DNA of 64,000 bases, taken from the NCBI GenBank assembly GCA_902496295.1, contig CABVAF010000003.1, positions 62,001 to 126,000 of the forward strand, given 5' to 3'. The DNA comes from an uncultured Clostridium sp. Its GTDB lineage: Bacteria; Bacillota; Clostridia; TANB77; CAG-508. Positions within the stretch are counted from its first letter, which is position 1; the number at the start of each line of letters is the position of its first letter. The position numbers were made by a program, and so were the translations under genes. The notes beneath the pieces were generated by a model. The model was not told where the DNA came from, searched no databases, and worked only from the letters and a program-made list of their open reading frames with translations. Of this stretch, positions 1 to 8,896 are shown in pieces.

Positions 1-475
1 ACAAATTTAGAATTGTCTGTTATAGCAATGGTTTGGGCAACAATTAAAGGGTCAACAAAATCAATTAAAATTCTAGCGGGAGATGAAGCAAAATTAGCTC
101 CTGCTAAAATTAAACCTTCATAATAACTTTGACATGCTCCTGCAAATATGGCTAAATGATTATTTGGAGTGTCAAATTCTCTAGCGTTTTCAACACATTT
201 TATAAAGTATTTTGAATTTCTATAATTGTATAAATCATTGTAATTAGTACCGTTTTTTTATCATTCCATCATGACCGGTTACAACTAGAATATCTGGATT
301 ATATTTTTTTAGTAAATTTTTTACGACTAAGGGCTGTCTGTATTCTGGAACATATTTAACAACTGCTTCTAGGCCAGCCTTTTTATAATATAAACTAGAT
401 TTATCTGTGTATCTTTTATCACCATCTAAGTGTAAAATTTTACCGGTATGAATTATGGTACAGTAATTTGTCCAT
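1..475 (-). CDS. yabG: YabG-like sporulation protease, partial, read through two CGG +1 shifts
   Basis: YabG is a sporulation-specific protease that trims spore coat proteins in the mother cell. Translation from the ATG at 475-473, which has a GAGGTG ribosome site 5 bases upstream, gives 10 residues and then meets CGG followed at once by TAA. Skipping the C gives GKILHLDGDK, the family signature. The frame then runs to a second CGG at 252-250, again just before a stop. Skipping that C gives GTNYNDLYNYRNSKYF and later FAGACQSYYEG and ANFASSP, all typical YabG blocks, open to the window edge. The roughly 100-residue N-terminal part of Bacillus YabG is missing. Adjacency to veg and sipL matches the known clostridial order. 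Read with the ordinary code it would be a pseudogene with two frameshifts; the identical CGG context of both breaks makes recoding the better reading. Family call is firm, decoding is inference. Confidence 0.8.
249..252 (-). other. CGGT +1 recoding site B in yabG
   Basis: The zero-frame reading is AAA AAA CGG TAC TAA. Skipping the C gives GGT ACT AAT TAC, and the conserved YabG frame then stays open for over 80 codons to the window edge. A run of seven A on the minus strand precedes the site, so a homopolymer error is an alternative for this site alone. Confidence 0.7.
442..445 (-). other. CGGT +1 recoding site A in yabG
   Basis: The zero-frame codon after TAC is CGG, immediately followed by TAA if no shift occurs. 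Skipping the C gives GGT (Gly) and the conserved GKILHLDGD block. The ribosome site and ATG belong to the upstream frame, so both frames are needed for one protein. Confidence 0.75.
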
Positions 476-660
476 ATAATCACCTCATATAAGCTGACTT
501 ACAATATAATATGTCGACTTTTGTAAGATGGTTACATTAAAAAAATAATGTAAAATTGCTATTTGTTATAGTTATGAAACATAATTGTAACATAAATGTA
601 ATATAAGGCTATACAAGCTCAAAATACTGTTATAGAAGCATTTTAGAAGGATTTATAATT

Positions 661-689
661 TTGACAATTAATGTCGCAAATGGTATAAT
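661..689 (+). promoter_or_regulatory. Vegetative sigma-A type promoter of veg
   Basis: TTGACA at 661-666 and TATAAT at 684-689 are separated by exactly 17 bases, a full consensus match, about 30 bases before the veg start. The stretch 484-660 between yabG and this promoter shows no gene. Confidence 0.85.
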
Positions 690-718
690 CTAGCTATATT
701 TTAGAAGTAGGTGATAAA

Positions 719-1015
719 ATGATTTGCCCAAATGATATTGCAACACTAAAGACAGATATCAATGAAAAAATAGGACAAAAGATAATAGTAAAAGGTTCCT
801 TAGGGAGAAGTAAATCGTTTGAGAAAGAAGCTACTATACAAAAAGCATATCCAAGTCTTTTTGTTATAAAATATACAGAAGAAGATAGAAATGTAAGTTA
901 CAGTTATACAGATATTTTAACAAGAACTGTTGAAGTAGATGTTTTTAATGGAGAGGGTTATAGTCCATTATTTGTACCTTCAGAAGAAATGAAAAAGAAA
1001 AAAGCAATAGTATAA
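719..1015 (+). CDS. veg: Veg family protein
   Basis: A 98-residue homologue of Bacillus Veg, a small conserved Firmicutes protein linked to biofilm regulation and spore outgrowth. Family features visible are the GSLGRSKSFEKEATIQKAYPS stretch, the FVIKY strand and VSYSYTDILT near residues 61-70. It is slightly longer than the usual 80-90 residues because of a charged C-terminal tail. The ATG follows an AGGTGA ribosome site at 709-714. It is a single-gene unit, with its own consensus promoter upstream and a hairpin terminator downstream. Its position between yabG and sipL is the common clostridial arrangement. Confidence 0.9.
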   Translation: MICPNDIATLKTDINEKIGQKIIVKGSLGRSKSFEKEATIQKAYPSLFVIKYTEEDRNVSYSYTDILTRTVEVDVFNGEGYSPLFVPSEEMKKKKAIV

Positions 1016-1035
1016 TAAAATAATTTAATCTACTA

Positions 1036-1062
1036 AATTCCTAGAAATAGGAATTTTTTTTT
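1036..1062 (+). terminator. Rho-independent terminator after veg
   Basis: A perfect 8-base stem AATTCCTA/TAGGAATT closes a GAAA tetraloop and runs directly into a T-tract. Confidence 0.9.
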
Positions 1063-1109
1063 ATGTCCATAAATATATATTAACTATCAGAATTTAAGGA
1101 GGGATAAAA

Positions 1110-2642
1110 ATGGCTATTGAAACAGTAAAAGATAGCTTATGTGTAAATCAAGTAATATCACAGAAGACTAATAATTTTATTATAGAAGATGATGTAATAG
1201 TTCCAGATATAAAGCCAGATATTATAAATGCAGTAAGTACAAGTGGTACAGTATGTATTTATAAAAAAGAAATTTCAAGTGGAAAAGTAAAAGTAGAGGG
1301 GAAAATAGATACATATATAATGTATTTAGCAGACACAGAAGATGGGTATATAAGAAGTTTAAATACAAATTTAGAATTTTCTCAAAGTTTTAATATACCA
1401 GAAGCACAAGATGGAATGGACTTAAATTTAGACCTAAACGTAAGAAGCATAGATTGTAAAGTATTAAACGGAAGAAAAATAAATTTAAGAGCAATTATTG
1501 ATGCAAATATTGTTATATCTGCAAATGAGAATGTTGATTTTATAAAACAAATTGGAAATGTAGGAGATGTACAAATTTTAAATAAGACTTTTAATATAAA
1601 TTCGCTTGTTGGAAGCGGAGAGACAAAAACTTATGCAAAAGACACCGTTAAATTAAATGAGACGGATAATTTGGCAGAAATAATGAAATGTAATTTTAGA
1701 ATTCTAAATAAAGATGTAAAAATTAGCTATAATAAAGTTTTAGTAAAATCGGATTTAGAAGCTAAAATACTATATTTAACAGATGATAATAGAATAAATA
1801 CAGTAGAAACAATAATTCCTGTTATGGGATTTATAGATGTACAAGATATAAACGAGGAGAATATATGTGATGTAAAATATGAAATATGCAATGTAGTAAT
1901 AGAGCCAAAGAGTGTAGAAGAACATGCAATTTATATAGAAGTTGAAATAAAAATACATGGAGAAGCATACCAAAATAAAGAGCTAAATGTAATACAAGAT
2001 TTATATAGTCCAAGTGTTGAACTTAATTTTACACAGAAGCAAATTCAAGCTATGCAAACTAAGAAAACATTGCAAGATACATGTAGTATAAGAGATAAGC
2101 AAATAATTCCGGAAATGCATGGTGGAAAAATTTACGATGTAGATGTCATGCCTTTTATTTTAAAACAGAGTGTATCTAATAATAAAATATTATATGAAGG
2201 AGAAGTTAAGCTAAATTTTGTATATTCAGTAAATAATTTCTCAGGAGTTGACACAAGAGAAATAGTTTTACCTTTTAATTTTTCTATGCAAAGTGATGAT
2301 ATAGATACAAATACAAATATAGACACAGGAATAGAGGTTGGACTTCAAAACTTTGTAGTAACATCTGATGAAAGTATAGATATAAAGGTAGATCTTATTT
2401 TTAAAGTTTCTATGTCTAATAATTCAAGAATCAATGTTATAGATGGTGTAGAAGTAGATGAAAGCAAAAATGTTTATAAATATAGTATGGTAATATATTT
2501 TGTAAAGCCTGGAGATAGTTTGTGGAAGATAGCAAAAAAATTTGGAAGTACAGTTTCAGCAATAGCAGAAGTAAATAATATAGAACAAGTAGACAATATT
2601 TTGGTAGGTCAACAATTATTTATTCCAAGGTATAATGGCTAA
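1110..2642 (+). CDS. sipL: SipL-like spore coat protein (DUF3794/SPOCS repeats plus LysM)
   Basis: SipL in Clostridioides difficile binds SpoIVA through its LysM domain and localises the coat around the forespore. This 510-residue protein has the same length and order: DUF3794 (SPOCS) beta-rich segments through about residue 450, then one C-terminal LysM at roughly 462-507, recognised by YFVKPGDSLWKIAKKFGS and ILVGQQLFIP. It has no signal peptide, as expected for a mother-cell cytosolic coat protein. The ATG has an AAGGAGGG ribosome site 6 bases upstream. It overlaps yunB by 8 bases, so the two are cotranslated. The yabG-veg-sipL order supports the assignment. Another SPOCS/LysM coat protein is possible but less likely. 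Confidence 0.85.
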   Translation: MAIETVKDSLCVNQVISQKTNNFIIEDDVIVPDIKPDIINAVSTSGTVCIYKKEISSGKVKVEGKIDTYIMYLADTEDGYIRSLNTNLEFSQSFNIPEAQDGMDLNLDLNVRSIDCKVLNGRKINLRAIIDANIVISANENVDFIKQIGNVGDVQILNKTFNINSLVGSGETKTYAKDTVKLNETDNLAEIMKCNFRILNKDVKISYNKVLVKSDLEAKILYLTDDNRINTVETIIPVMGFIDVQDINEENICDVKYEICNVVIEPKSVEEHAIYIEVEIKIHGEAYQNKELNVIQDLYSPSVELNFTQKQIQAMQTKKTLQDTCSIRDKQIIPEMHGGKIYDVDVMPFILKQSVSNNKILYEGEVKLNFVYSVNNFSGVDTREIVLPFNFSMQSDDIDTNTNIDTGIEVGLQNFVVTSDESIDIKVDLIFKVSMSNNSRINVIDGVEVDESKNVYKYSMVIYFVKPGDSLWKIAKKFGSTVSAIAEVNNIEQVDNILVGQQLFIPRYNG

Positions 2643-3342
2643 AAATGATACAAAAATTTATACTAGACATAGAATTAAGCTGCCAAAGATAACAGAGGAC
2701 AAAAACAAAAGAAAAGTTTTAAAAATTTTAATAATATTGGTAATTGCGACTATTGTAGTAAGAACAATACTTCTTAGTGTAAGTCCAATAATAGAAGAAA
2801 GATGCAAAACAAGTGCAAAATCCATTGCAACAAAAATATCTAACGAACAAGCTACAAAAGTAATGGCAAATTATACATATGATGACTTAATAAATATAAT
2901 AAAAGATGAGAGTGGAAATATAAAAATGATAGGAACAAATATAATTTCTGTAAATGAAATTATATCGGATATTCCAATAAAAATACAAGAAGATCTTGAA
3001 AAAAGTGAGAATAATAACTTTAATATAAAATTGGGAAGTTTTCTTGGTAGCAAAATATTTTCTGGAATGGGACCAGACATAAATATAAAAATACAGTTGG
3101 ATGGAACTGTTGAAACAGATTTAAAGTCAGAATTCATATCACAGGGGATAAACCAAACTTTGCATAGAATATATCTAGATGTTGTGTGCAGAGTAAATAT
3201 TCTTACGCCATTTAATGTAATTAGTGAAGAAATAAGAAATCAAGTGCTGTTAGTAGAAGGAATAATTGCAGGTGAGATTCCGCAAAGTTATTATAATTTA
3301 GAGGGACTAAAAAATGAAGATGCCGTTGAGATTATAAATTAA
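2635..3342 (+). CDS. yunB: Sporulation protein YunB
   Basis: YunB is a membrane-anchored sporulation protein of unclear biochemical role. This 235-residue copy has a single N-terminal membrane segment at about residues 28-50 after a basic stretch, followed by an extracytoplasmic YunB domain. The recognisable block runs from the IKLGSF strand through SGMGPDI, TDLKSEF and GINQTLHRIYLDV. The C-terminus IPQSYYNLEGL matches the family's PxxYYNL ending. The start overlaps the sipL stop, with translation probably coupled. A likely terminator follows at 3431-3475. Confidence 0.85.
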   Translation: MAKNDTKIYTRHRIKLPKITEDKNKRKVLKILIILVIATIVVRTILLSVSPIIEERCKTSAKSIATKISNEQATKVMANYTYDDLINIIKDESGNIKMIGTNIISVNEIISDIPIKIQEDLEKSENNNFNIKLGSFLGSKIFSGMGPDINIKIQLDGTVETDLKSEFISQGINQTLHRIYLDVVCRVNILTPFNVISEEIRNQVLLVEGIIAGEIPQSYYNLEGLKNEDAVEIIN

Positions 3343-3430
3343 TTAAAAATGTTAAGATTTATAAGTTAATAGGGGATAAAAATAGCTTATAAAGTATAAA
3401 AATAATTTAATAAAGCATTTTATTGTGCGA

Positions 3431-3475
3431 AAAAAAGTATTTTACTTAATATAATTAAGTAGAGTACTTTTTATT
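3431..3475 (+). terminator. Probable terminator after yunB
   Basis: AAAAAGTA pairs with TACTTTTT around an inner ACTTAAT/ATTAAGT stem, followed by T-rich sequence. The helix is imperfect but long. Confidence 0.6.
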
Positions 3476-3572
3476 TATAAACTGAACAATGGTTACAATA
3501 CATTTACATATAATTGAGTTTATGATAATATAGTACATAATTAATTATTAATTTTAGAAAGGATAATAATAA

Positions 3573-5426
3573 ATGACAAAGTGGAGAAAGCTTGATAACT
3601 CTGCAAAGATATTTCCAATAGACTCAGATAAAAATTTTAGTGCAGTATATAGAATGTCGGTTCTGTTAACAGAAGATATAAATCCTAAACTATTAAAAGA
3701 CGCAGTAAATAAAACTTTAGAGAGTTTTACTTCTTTTAAAGTGTGTCTAAAAAGAGGCTTTTTTTGGTACTATTTAGAGGAAAACCAAAAGGAAATAATA
3801 ATAGATAGAGAAAAAAATTATCCATGCAAATATATAGATAAGAATACAAATAACGGGTATTTGTTTAAAGTAACTTATTATAAAAACAAAATTAATGTTG
3901 ATACTTTTCATTCTTTAACAGATGGAAGTAGTAGCATAGAATTTATAAAGGCAATTGCATATAATTATATAGATTTAGCACACCCAGAAGAAACAAAAAA
4001 CATTCCAGAATTAGAGGTTAAACAAAATATTGAAGTTGATGATAAAAATACAGAGGATAGTTATATAAAAAACTACCAGAAACATTTAAAATCTCCTAAA
4101 GGTGGAAAGAAAGCATATATTTTACATGGGAGAAGAATTCCACTTTATGGAGTGGGAGTCACTCATGGATTTATAAATTTAAAACAGATAATAAAAAGAT
4201 GTAGAAAGCTAAAAGTAACTGTAACACAATATTTTACAGCTGTTTTAATTTATGCTATATATCAAGAATACATAGAAAAAAATAAAAATAGAATGCTAAA
4301 AAGACCTATAAAAATATGTATACCAGTTAATTTAAAAAAATATTTTGAATCTACTACAATAACTAATTTCTTTTCTTATATAAGTATTAATGTAGATAAT
4401 AAAGAATTGGATTTGCTTAGCTTTGATAAAATCTTAGAATTTGTTCATGATGATTTTAAAAAGAAATTAGATAAAACAGAAATTGCACGAACTATGATGA
4501 AAAATATAAAGCTTGGTAATAACATAGGAATAAAACTTATACCACTTTTTTTAAAAAAGCCTATAGTAAAAATTAGTTATATAGAAATAAGAAAATATAG
4601 TACAACAACACTTTCTAATATTGGAAAGGTTAATGTACTTCCGGAATATCAAAAATATATAGAAAACTTTTTATTTTTAATTGCACCTGACAGAGGAGAA
4701 AAAATAAAATGTTCAACTATGTCCTATAATGATAATATTATTTTTACAATTACATCAATATTGAAAAATAATGGAGTAGAGAAAAAGTTTTTTAAATATT
4801 TGGAAGAAGAAAACACAACTATAAAAATAGAAACAAATGGAGTACACGAAAATAAAGAAAGTAAATTGTATCCTAAAATAAGGAATATAAATAGAAGTAA
4901 TAAACTGATGCTAATAATGACAATAATTTCATTTGTTATTAGTATAACTTCATTAATAGTTAACTATTTTGTAACAAGACCTTTTAAATGGTCACTACTA
5001 GTAATAGCTGGTGTTGTTTATACGTGGATAACTGTTATGAACTCAATAAAGAAAAATATAAATATAGCATCGAGAGTATTACTACAAGTTATACTAATAG
5101 ATATATTATGTGTAGTTTTAGACTGGATAATAGGATATAGGGGCTGGTCTTTTACAATAGCAATTCCTATAAGTATTATAACTGCAAATGTTACTATGTT
5201 AATATTACTAATGAGTACATTTAAAATATATGCAAGATATATTATTTATCAGTTAATTATATTTGTATGGAGTATGATACCTTTTGTATTGTGTTTAATT
5301 GGATGGGTTCCAATGAATATACTTACAATAATTGCAACACCAATAGCAGTTACAGCTTTACTAATTACAATTATTTTGTTTAAAAAAGAAGTAAATGAAG
5401 AAATGAAGAAAAGATTTCATTTATAA
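3573..5426 (+). CDS. Condensation/HXXXD acyltransferase-like protein with multi-pass membrane C-terminus
   Basis: A 617-residue protein. The first ~430 residues resemble alcohol-acetyltransferase/condensation folds; the catalytic HXXXDG motif reads HSLTDG at residues 113-118, and the distant TTLSNIGKV strand is typical of the second half of that fold. From about residue 445 there are around six or seven hydrophobic segments, giving the layout often labelled DUF6320. Such proteins are thought to transfer acyl groups at the membrane, but the substrate is unknown. A GAAAGGATAA ribosome site precedes the ATG. It is 14 bases from the following hydrolase, so the two form an operon that may build and remodel an acylated lipid or metabolite (inference). 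Confidence 0.6.
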   Translation: MTKWRKLDNSAKIFPIDSDKNFSAVYRMSVLLTEDINPKLLKDAVNKTLESFTSFKVCLKRGFFWYYLEENQKEIIIDREKNYPCKYIDKNTNNGYLFKVTYYKNKINVDTFHSLTDGSSSIEFIKAIAYNYIDLAHPEETKNIPELEVKQNIEVDDKNTEDSYIKNYQKHLKSPKGGKKAYILHGRRIPLYGVGVTHGFINLKQIIKRCRKLKVTVTQYFTAVLIYAIYQEYIEKNKNRMLKRPIKICIPVNLKKYFESTTITNFFSYISINVDNKELDLLSFDKILEFVHDDFKKKLDKTEIARTMMKNIKLGNNIGIKLIPLFLKKPIVKISYIEIRKYSTTTLSNIGKVNVLPEYQKYIENFLFLIAPDRGEKIKCSTMSYNDNIIFTITSILKNNGVEKKFFKYLEEENTTIKIETNGVHENKESKLYPKIRNINRSNKLMLIMTIISFVISITSLIVNYFVTRPFKWSLLVIAGVVYTWITVMNSIKKNINIASRVLLQVILIDILCVVLDWIIGYRGWSFTIAIPISIITANVTMLILLMSTFKIYARYIIYQLIIFVWSMIPFVLCLIGWVPMNILTIIATPIAVTALLITIILFKKEVNEEMKKRFHL

Positions 5427-5440
5427 GGGGAAAGAAATGT

Positions 5441-6334
5441 ATGGGATTTGTAAACTTAATGTTAATTATTCTTATTTTATTAATTGTGCTTACAATGCTA
5501 GCATTAGTATATTTATTTACAGGAAATATAAAATCAAGACCTCCTAAATCTTTATCAAGAAATTACAATTTAAAGGAATATGAATATCAACATAGGATGG
5601 TATTTACTATACAGCCAGATGAAGAATTAAGCTCTGGAAAAGTTATAATGTATTTACATGGAGGCTCATATGTAGGAGAATTATATAGAGAACATTGGAG
5701 CTTTTTTAGAGATTTAATAAAAGATACAGGTGCTACTATTGTTGTTCCAGATTATCCGCTAACTCCACAATATAAATATACAGATGTATTTGGAATGGTT
5801 TTGCCATTATATAGAGAAATAGTAAAAAAAGTAGAGAAGGAAAACCTTATATTAATGGGAGACTCAGCAGGTGGAGGAATAGCTTTAGCATTAGCAGAGG
5901 AAGCGGGGAGAGAAGAATTACCACAGCCTAGTAAGCTAATACTTATATCGCCATGGCTTGACGTTACTATGAAAAATCAAAAAATAGATACAGTACAAAA
6001 ACATGATAAGATGTTAAATAAAAAAGTATTAGCTATTGCTGGGGTGGCTTATGCTGGGGGAAAAGATATGGACAAGTATTTAGTAAGTCCAATTAATGGA
6101 CCATTAGACAAATTAGAGAATGTAATAATTTATACTGGAACATATGACATATTAAATCCAGATGTACATATATTAGAAAAATTAGCAAAAGATAAAAAAT
6201 TGAAATTAGATATAAGAGAAACGAAGTCAGCTGCACATATATGGTTAATAAAGAGATATACAGATAAAAAGTATGATGATGACAAGGCAAAATTTGCATA
6301 TAATGATTTGGTAGAATTAATAAACGAAAAATAA
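5441..6334 (+). CDS. Alpha/beta hydrolase of the hormone-sensitive-lipase type
   Basis: A 297-residue membrane-anchored esterase or acylhydrolase. One N-terminal hydrophobic segment (residues about 4-29) precedes the hydrolase domain. The HSL oxyanion motif HGGS is at 73-76, the nucleophile elbow GDSAGG puts Ser at 141, the likely acid is Asp235 in GTYDILNPD and the likely base His265 in AAHIW. The start is the ATG at 5441 behind AAGGGGAAAG; an ATG at 5437 is out of frame. It directly follows the acyltransferase-like gene. Substrate is not predictable from sequence. Confidence 0.8.
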   Translation: MGFVNLMLIILILLIVLTMLALVYLFTGNIKSRPPKSLSRNYNLKEYEYQHRMVFTIQPDEELSSGKVIMYLHGGSYVGELYREHWSFFRDLIKDTGATIVVPDYPLTPQYKYTDVFGMVLPLYREIVKKVEKENLILMGDSAGGGIALALAEEAGREELPQPSKLILISPWLDVTMKNQKIDTVQKHDKMLNKKVLAIAGVAYAGGKDMDKYLVSPINGPLDKLENVIIYTGTYDILNPDVHILEKLAKDKKLKLDIRETKSAAHIWLIKRYTDKKYDDDKAKFAYNDLVELINEK

Positions 6335-6401
6335 AAAATTAGAGAATAATAAGAAATGAATGTAAATTAAGAATAAAAAGAATTAATGGGAGGAAAATAA
6401 A

Positions 6402-7370
6402 TTGAGGAAAGGTTTAAAAATTTTTATGATAGTATTGTTAGTTCTAATAATTTTAGCTGTAATTGCTTTTATAGCAGTAGGTAACTATTTTTTTGACTTT
6501 GCTTTAAGTGTAAATACATCTAAGGAAGTGGTATTGGATAATAATCAAGGTAGTGAAGAGGAAGAAAACGAGGGAAATAATCAAATTGAAAATGATAGCA
6601 AAAAAGAACTAAATAAATGGTTTGAAGAAAATAAGAAAGATATGTACACCATGTCTGATGATAACCTAAAACTACATGCATATGAGTTTGAAAATGAAAA
6701 TACGACAGATATATGGACAATAGTTATTCATGGATATGCTAGTGAAGGTAAGCTTATGGCTGACTATACTAAGAAATTCTATGATATAGGATATAATGTT
6801 TTAACAGTAGATTTAAGAGGGGCAGGACAAAGTGAGGGAGACTACATTGGTATGGGATGGCCAGATAGATTAGATATAATAAAATGGATAAATGAAATTG
6901 TAAATAAAAATGAAAATAGCAAAATTATATTATTTGGACTATCTATGGGAGCTGCTACAACGATGATGACAACAGGAGAAGACTTACCAAGCAATGTTAA
7001 AGTAGCAATAGAAGATTGTGGTTATACATCAGTATGGGATGAGTTTGCTGGACAATTAGAAAAACTTTTCCATCTTCCTACATTTCCCGCATTAAATGCA
7101 GCAGAATTTGTAACAAATATTAGGGCTGGGTTTAACTTTAAAGAAGCTTCTTCTGTAGAACAAGTAAAAAAATCAAAAACACCAACATTATTTATTCATG
7201 GAGATGAAGATACCTTTGTACCATTCTGGATGCTAGACGAAGTATATAATGCAGCATCATGCAAAAAAGAGAAACTTGTTATAGAAGGAGCAGAACATGC
7301 AGAGTCTTCAGAAGTAGCACCAGAACTATATTGGAGTACAGTTACTAAATTTATAAATGAAAATTTATAG
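6402..7370 (+). CDS. Membrane-anchored alpha/beta hydrolase, YqkD-like
   Basis: A 322-residue hydrolase starting at TTG behind a GGGAGG site. It has an N-terminal hydrophobic anchor (residues about 5-33), an acidic linker and a core fold with the nucleophile elbow GLSMG (Ser181), acid Asp270 in HGDEDTFVP and base His299 in GAEHA. The VIHGYASEGK strand and the DLRGAGQSEGD turn match BAAT/YqkD-type hydrolases. It lies 67 bases after the HSL-type hydrolase and may belong to the same unit. Two consecutive hydrolases of different subfamilies downstream of an acyltransferase suggest an acyl-modification pathway; the substrate is unknown. Confidence 0.75.
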   Translation: MRKGLKIFMIVLLVLIILAVIAFIAVGNYFFDFALSVNTSKEVVLDNNQGSEEEENEGNNQIENDSKKELNKWFEENKKDMYTMSDDNLKLHAYEFENENTTDIWTIVIHGYASEGKLMADYTKKFYDIGYNVLTVDLRGAGQSEGDYIGMGWPDRLDIIKWINEIVNKNENSKIILFGLSMGAATTMMTTGEDLPSNVKVAIEDCGYTSVWDEFAGQLEKLFHLPTFPALNAAEFVTNIRAGFNFKEASSVEQVKKSKTPTLFIHGDEDTFVPFWMLDEVYNAASCKKEKLVIEGAEHAESSEVAPELYWSTVTKFINENL

Positions 7371-7507
7371 TGCGAGAAAATAAAATATTGATATAATACC
7401 TTCCTATATTTTATGTTGTGATAGGAAATATAATGGAAGTGAGAAGAATTATATATAAGAGAAGAAATTTAGATAATATAGTATAATTGTTTAGAAATTA
7501 TAAAATA

Positions 7508-7545
7508 AGAAAATCTGCTAGTCATTACGATTAGCAGATTTTTAT
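7508..7545. terminator. Bidirectional terminator between hydrolase and rpsI
   Basis: AAATCTGCTA pairs with TAGCAGATTT across an 11-base loop, with T's on the plus-strand side and A's before it, so it can stop both converging transcripts. Confidence 0.8.
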
Positions 7546-7568
7546 GTTTTATAAAATAAATTCCGATT

Positions 7569-7976
7569 TTATCTCTTACTAAATTGTGGAGCTTTTCTAG
7601 CTTTCTTAAGACCGTATTTCTTTCTTTCTTTCATACGAGGGTCTCTTGTTAAGAATCCTGCAACTTTTAATGTTGGTCTGTATTCTCCGTTAGCTTGTAA
7701 TAAAGCTCTTGATATTCCGTGACGAATTGCACCAGCTTGACCGCTAATTCCACCACCAATAACTTTTGCAATTACATCATATTTATCAGCAGTATTTGTA
7801 GCAACTAATGGTTGTTTTACAATTACTTTTAATGTTTCTGGTCCAAAATATTCGTTTAACTCTCTTCCATTAACTGTTATAACTCCAGTACCAGGCATTA
7901 ATCTAACTCTAGCGATAGATTTTTTTCTTCTTCCTGTACCTAAAAATACTATTTTTTCTGTTTTAGCTTTAGCCAT
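7569..7976 (-). CDS. rpsI: 30S ribosomal protein uS9
   Basis: A 135-residue uS9, close to the usual 130. The N-terminal FLGTGRRKKSIARVRL and the C-terminal tail RKKYGLKKARKAPQFSKR, which reaches the P-site tRNA, are diagnostic. It follows rplM by one base, with the ribosome site GGGAGGT inside the end of rplM, so translation is coupled. The rplM-rpsI pair is the standard bacterial operon. Confidence 0.97.
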   Translation of the reverse strand: MAKAKTEKIVFLGTGRRKKSIARVRLMPGTGVITVNGRELNEYFGPETLKVIVKQPLVATNTADKYDVIAKVIGGGISGQAGAIRHGISRALLQANGEYRPTLKVAGFLTRDPRMKERKKYGLKKARKAPQFSKR

Positions 7977-7977
7977 T

Positions 7978-8415
7978 TTATTTTACCTCCCATACTTCAG
8001 GTTTTTGTGCTATTTGCTCATGCTCACTACCAGCATAAACTCTTAATTTTTTAGCCATTTGTCTTCCTAAACTATTATGTGGAAGCATTCCTACAACTGC
8101 ATGAGTCATAACCTTTTCTGGACTCTTATTCATCATTTCTCTAGCTGTAAGCTCTTTCATTCCACCAATGTATCCTGAAAAGTGTCTGTAAACTTTTTGA
8201 TCCATTTTCTTTCCAGTTAAAATAGCTTCTTTACAATTAATAATAATAACATTGTCACCAACATCCATATGAGTAGTATAAGTTGGTTTATGTTTTCCTC
8301 TTAATAATTTTGCAGCTTCTGTAGCAACTCTACCAATTGGCTTATTTGCTGCATCAATTACATACCATTTTCTTTCAATTTCACTTTTTTTAACACTATA
8401 TGTAGTATTGTTCAT
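7978..8415 (-). CDS. rplM: 50S ribosomal protein uL13
   Basis: A 145-residue uL13 of normal length. Family motifs include ERKWYVIDAANKPIGRVAT near the N-terminus, LRGKHKPTYTTHMDVGDNV, and VGMLPHNSLGRQ around residue 105. An ATGGAGGATA ribosome-site region lies upstream. It is first in the rplM-rpsI operon. The upstream region may hold an L13-type leader that lets the protein regulate its own operon. Confidence 0.97.
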   Translation of the reverse strand: MNNTTYSVKKSEIERKWYVIDAANKPIGRVATEAAKLLRGKHKPTYTTHMDVGDNVIIINCKEAILTGKKMDQKVYRHFSGYIGGMKELTAREMMNKSPEKVMTHAVVGMLPHNSLGRQMAKKLRVYAGSEHEQIAQKPEVWEVK

Positions 8416-8530
8416 GGTAATCTATATCCTCCATTCAATTTTAAACTTTTAATTATATGAAGACAAAACAAAAACCACCGGGGAGAAGCTTTTATTTTTC
8501 TCATATTCAAATATGCTATATTATTTTATT
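8416..8530 (-). promoter_or_regulatory. Possible L13 leader of rplM
   Basis: The 5' region of rplM holds a GAGAA/TTCTC hairpin followed by a CCCCGGTGG stretch, unusually G/C-rich for this genome. Firmicutes rplM mRNAs often carry an L13-binding leader here. I could not match the consensus structure, so this is weak. Confidence 0.3.
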
Positions 8531-8644
8531 ACAAAAACATTTAAAAGTCAAGCAAATTGTGAAAATAATTGGTAAGTTAAGAGAAAAGTCAAATGATTTT
8601 TATATGAAAACTTTATAATTGACCTTAAAATATTAGTAAAACAG

Positions 8645-8673
8645 TTGACATTTTACAAATAATGTAGTATTAT
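8645..8673 (+). promoter_or_regulatory. Promoter of the infC operon
   Basis: TTGACA at 8645-8650 and TATTAT at 8668-8673 with 17-base spacing, just before the leader hairpin of infC. Confidence 0.75.
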
Positions 8674-8689
8674 AATAAAGTAATTTTAA

Positions 8690-8800
8690 GAAGAAGCAAT
8701 CCACTTCTCACCTTATCTTAATGGAAAAAGGTTAATAAATATGTTAAATACATTTATTTTTGTGTGGATTGGCTTTTTACAAGTCAATTTTTTTATTTGC
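8690..8800 (+). ncRNA. L20 leader / attenuator of infC-rpmI-rplT
   Basis: GCAATCCAC at 8696-8704 pairs with GTGGATTGGC at 8764-8773 (one bulge) and is followed by a T-rich tract, forming a terminator-like structure. The CCACTTCTCACC segment and position before infC match Firmicutes L20 leaders, where free L20 binds the leader and causes premature termination. Confidence 0.7.
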
Positions 8801-8896
8801 ATTTATAATACATATTTTGTTTAAATTAGATTTAGTATAATTAGTATTATAATTTGATTAATAAAATTGCATTTGTAACATTTTAGGAGGTGTTTT

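Noticed and set aside
244..483. Separate 79-residue ORF starting at GTG 483
   Set aside because: It is only the middle frame of yabG. The ribosome site and spacing fit the ATG at 475 in another frame, and the product begins with non-family residues.
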